A stretch of 64,000 nucleotides of DNA, taken from the NCBI RefSeq assembly GCF_000379825.1, contig NZ_KB903813.1:571333-635332 (forward strand). Direction: 5' to 3'. Shown in pieces: positions 63,315-64,000 of this stretch (positions are counted from its first letter, which is position 1; every line of letters starts with the position of its first letter). The notes below the pieces were generated by a model, which saw only the letters and a program-made list of their open reading frames with translations, was not told the origin of the DNA and ran no database searches. This stretch comes from Longispora albida DSM 44784 (GTDB taxonomy: Bacteria; Actinomycetota; Actinomycetes; Mycobacteriales; Micromonosporaceae). The translations under genes were made by a program, and so were the position numbers.

Positions 63315-63785
63315 ATGACTCCGATCAGCCACGAGCCCCCCGGCTACGCCTGCCCGTTCTGCCGCCTAGTCGCCGGCGGCGGGGACCACATCGCCGACCA
63401 GCGCGACGTCGTCCGCCGGACCAGCGGAGCCCTGGCGTTCGTCTCGCCCCGCTGGTGGCCGAAGAACCACGGCCACGTCCTGGTCGTCTCGGCCGGGCAC
63501 CACGAGAACCTGTACGACCTGCCACCCGAGGCCGGGCACGCCGTCCACGACCTCGTGCGCGAGGTCGCTGTCGCGATCCGGGAGACGTACGGCTGCGACG
63601 GCGTTTCCACGCGGCAGCACAACGAGCCCGCCGGGTACCAGGACGTGTGGCACTACCACGTGCACGTGTTCCCCAGGTACGACGGAGACCTGCTCTACGG
63701 CACGAAGCCGCACCCGGAGTTCGTGCCGGCCGCCGACCGGCTGCCGTACGCCGAGCGGCTCCGCGCCTACTTCGAGGCTCTTTAG
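63315..63785 (+). CDS. HIT-family nucleotide hydrolase/transferase
   Basis: The product is 156 residues. The active-site motif is HYHVHVFPR (H-x-H-x-H) near residue 113-121, with VVSAGHHENLYDLPPEAGHA and CDGVSTRQHNEPAGYQD earlier. The N-terminus CPFCRLVAGG carries a zinc-type CxxC. It is close to Hint/Fhit-like proteins. Its TAG stop spans the left junction of a MITE-like element (target repeat plus first base). Reading through the right junction gives the same stop, so the gene is intact. Confidence 0.92.
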   Translation: MTPISHEPPGYACPFCRLVAGGGDHIADQRDVVRRTSGALAFVSPRWWPKNHGHVLVVSAGHHENLYDLPPEAGHAVHDLVREVAVAIRETYGCDGVSTRQHNEPAGYQDVWHYHVHVFPRYDGDLLYGTKPHPEFVPAADRLPYAERLRAYFEAL

Positions 63786-63947
63786 AGGTCCTAACTTAAT
63801 GGCGGTGGTGCTGTGGCGAGGTCCAGGAGGCGGCCGGCAAGCAGAATTCCAGGGCGGATACCGGTGTTGTATCCGTCCTGGAATTCTGCGCGGTCCGGTC
63901 GTCTTCTGGGGCCGCCAGAGCGCCGCCAGTCATTGAGTTAGGACCTC
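63785..63947. mobile_element. MITE-like element flanked by TTA target repeats
   Basis: The element is 163 bp with terminal inverted repeats GAGGTCCTAACTTAATG at the left end and, read inward, GAGGTCCTAACTCAATG at the right (16 of 17 match). It is flanked by TTA at 63782-63784 and 63948-63950, a likely target duplication. Inside, arms at 63841-63861 and 63869-63889 form a 21-bp inverted repeat with one mismatch around seven bases. There is no transposase gene. The three-base duplication and ends recall IS5-type elements, an inference. Confidence 0.75.
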
Positions 63948-64000
63948 TTAGGGGCGGCCCATGCCCCGGTACTCCCACCCGGCCGCGCGCCACTGCGCCG
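63948..64000 (-). CDS. C-terminal end of a minus-strand gene (partial)
   Basis: The last 17 codons of a frame, ending AQWRAAGWEYRGMGRP and TAA at 63948-63950, run off the right edge. The TAA is the right TTA target repeat of the MITE-like element read on the minus strand. The composition is protein-like, but the family cannot be judged from 16 residues. Confidence 0.5.
   Translation of the reverse strand, partial: AQWRAAGWEYRGMGRP

Overview
The window is very GC-rich (roughly 70% by eye). It has short intergenic gaps, many GTG starts, ATGA stop/start overlaps, and several genes whose only visible signal is a -10-like hexamer 7-8 nt before the start codon, as expected for leaderless transcripts. 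With the Cvn-type conservon and the acyl-CoA carboxylase organisation, this points to a filamentous actinobacterium of the Pseudonocardiales/Micromonosporales kind. I cannot place the genus. No tRNA, rRNA or CRISPR array was seen.

Layout. 1-2035: branched-chain amino acid ABC transporter genes (livG fragment, livM, livH). 2336-7324: a complete conservon of sensor kinase, Roadblock protein, DUF742 protein and small GTPase. 7317-7411: a perfect 38-bp inverted repeat; a kinase-like phosphotransferase follows. 8078-11496: a second Roadblock protein coupled to a large protein that joins an IS110-transposase-like N-domain to the same C-terminal tail as the conservon kinase, then an acidic protein whose start overlaps two DnaA-box-like sites. 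11632-17597: hypX, then deoC with a catalytic and a non-catalytic aldehyde dehydrogenase, a lipoprotein and upp. 17686-23533: a secreted NlpC/P60-like protein with five repeats, a tiny secreted peptide with a duplicated DGMTWG motif, ArsR- and LuxR-type regulators, a C39/BtrH-like protein and a MerR regulator. 23650-29508: rocD-ddaH, maf, an MFS transporter and the biotinylated acyl-CoA carboxylase alpha subunit. 29599-31540: a HicA-like toxin/antitoxin-like pair and a TetR-doxX pair with twin operators. 31681-43423: lipoprotein, metallo-hydrolase, acetyltransferase, lpdA, membrane proteins, solA-like oxidase, two methyltransferases and an M20 amidohydrolase. 43790-50240: methylmalonyl-CoA mutase catalytic chain, Ser/Thr kinase, phosphomannomutase and a PCMT-like methyltransferase. 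50336-51312: a second HicA-like module. 51328-59724: accE-accD divergent from birA, a PH-domain protein, two GtrA proteins, a sigma factor fused to an anti-sigma/transmembrane/ectodomain, and purK-purE. 59949-64000: a large membrane protein and a HIT protein, ending in a MITE-like element.

How the genes connect. accA, accD, accE and birA form a biotin-dependent acyl-CoA carboxylase with its biotin ligase; together with maf, purK, purE, the PH and GtrA genes, lpdA, the GGCT gene, the M20 amidohydrolase, the phosphomannomutase and upp they recall a gene set that is also neighbouring in mycobacteria. deoC, the aldehyde dehydrogenases, upp and the phosphomannomutase suggest (deoxy)nucleoside and sugar-phosphate salvage. 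rocD and ddaH serve arginine catabolism.

The most unusual material is the exapted IS110-like/conservon-tail protein with its Roadblock partner, the membrane-tethered sigma factor fusion, the DGMTWG peptide locus, the two HicA-like modules, and two families of palindromic repeats that sit at stop codons.
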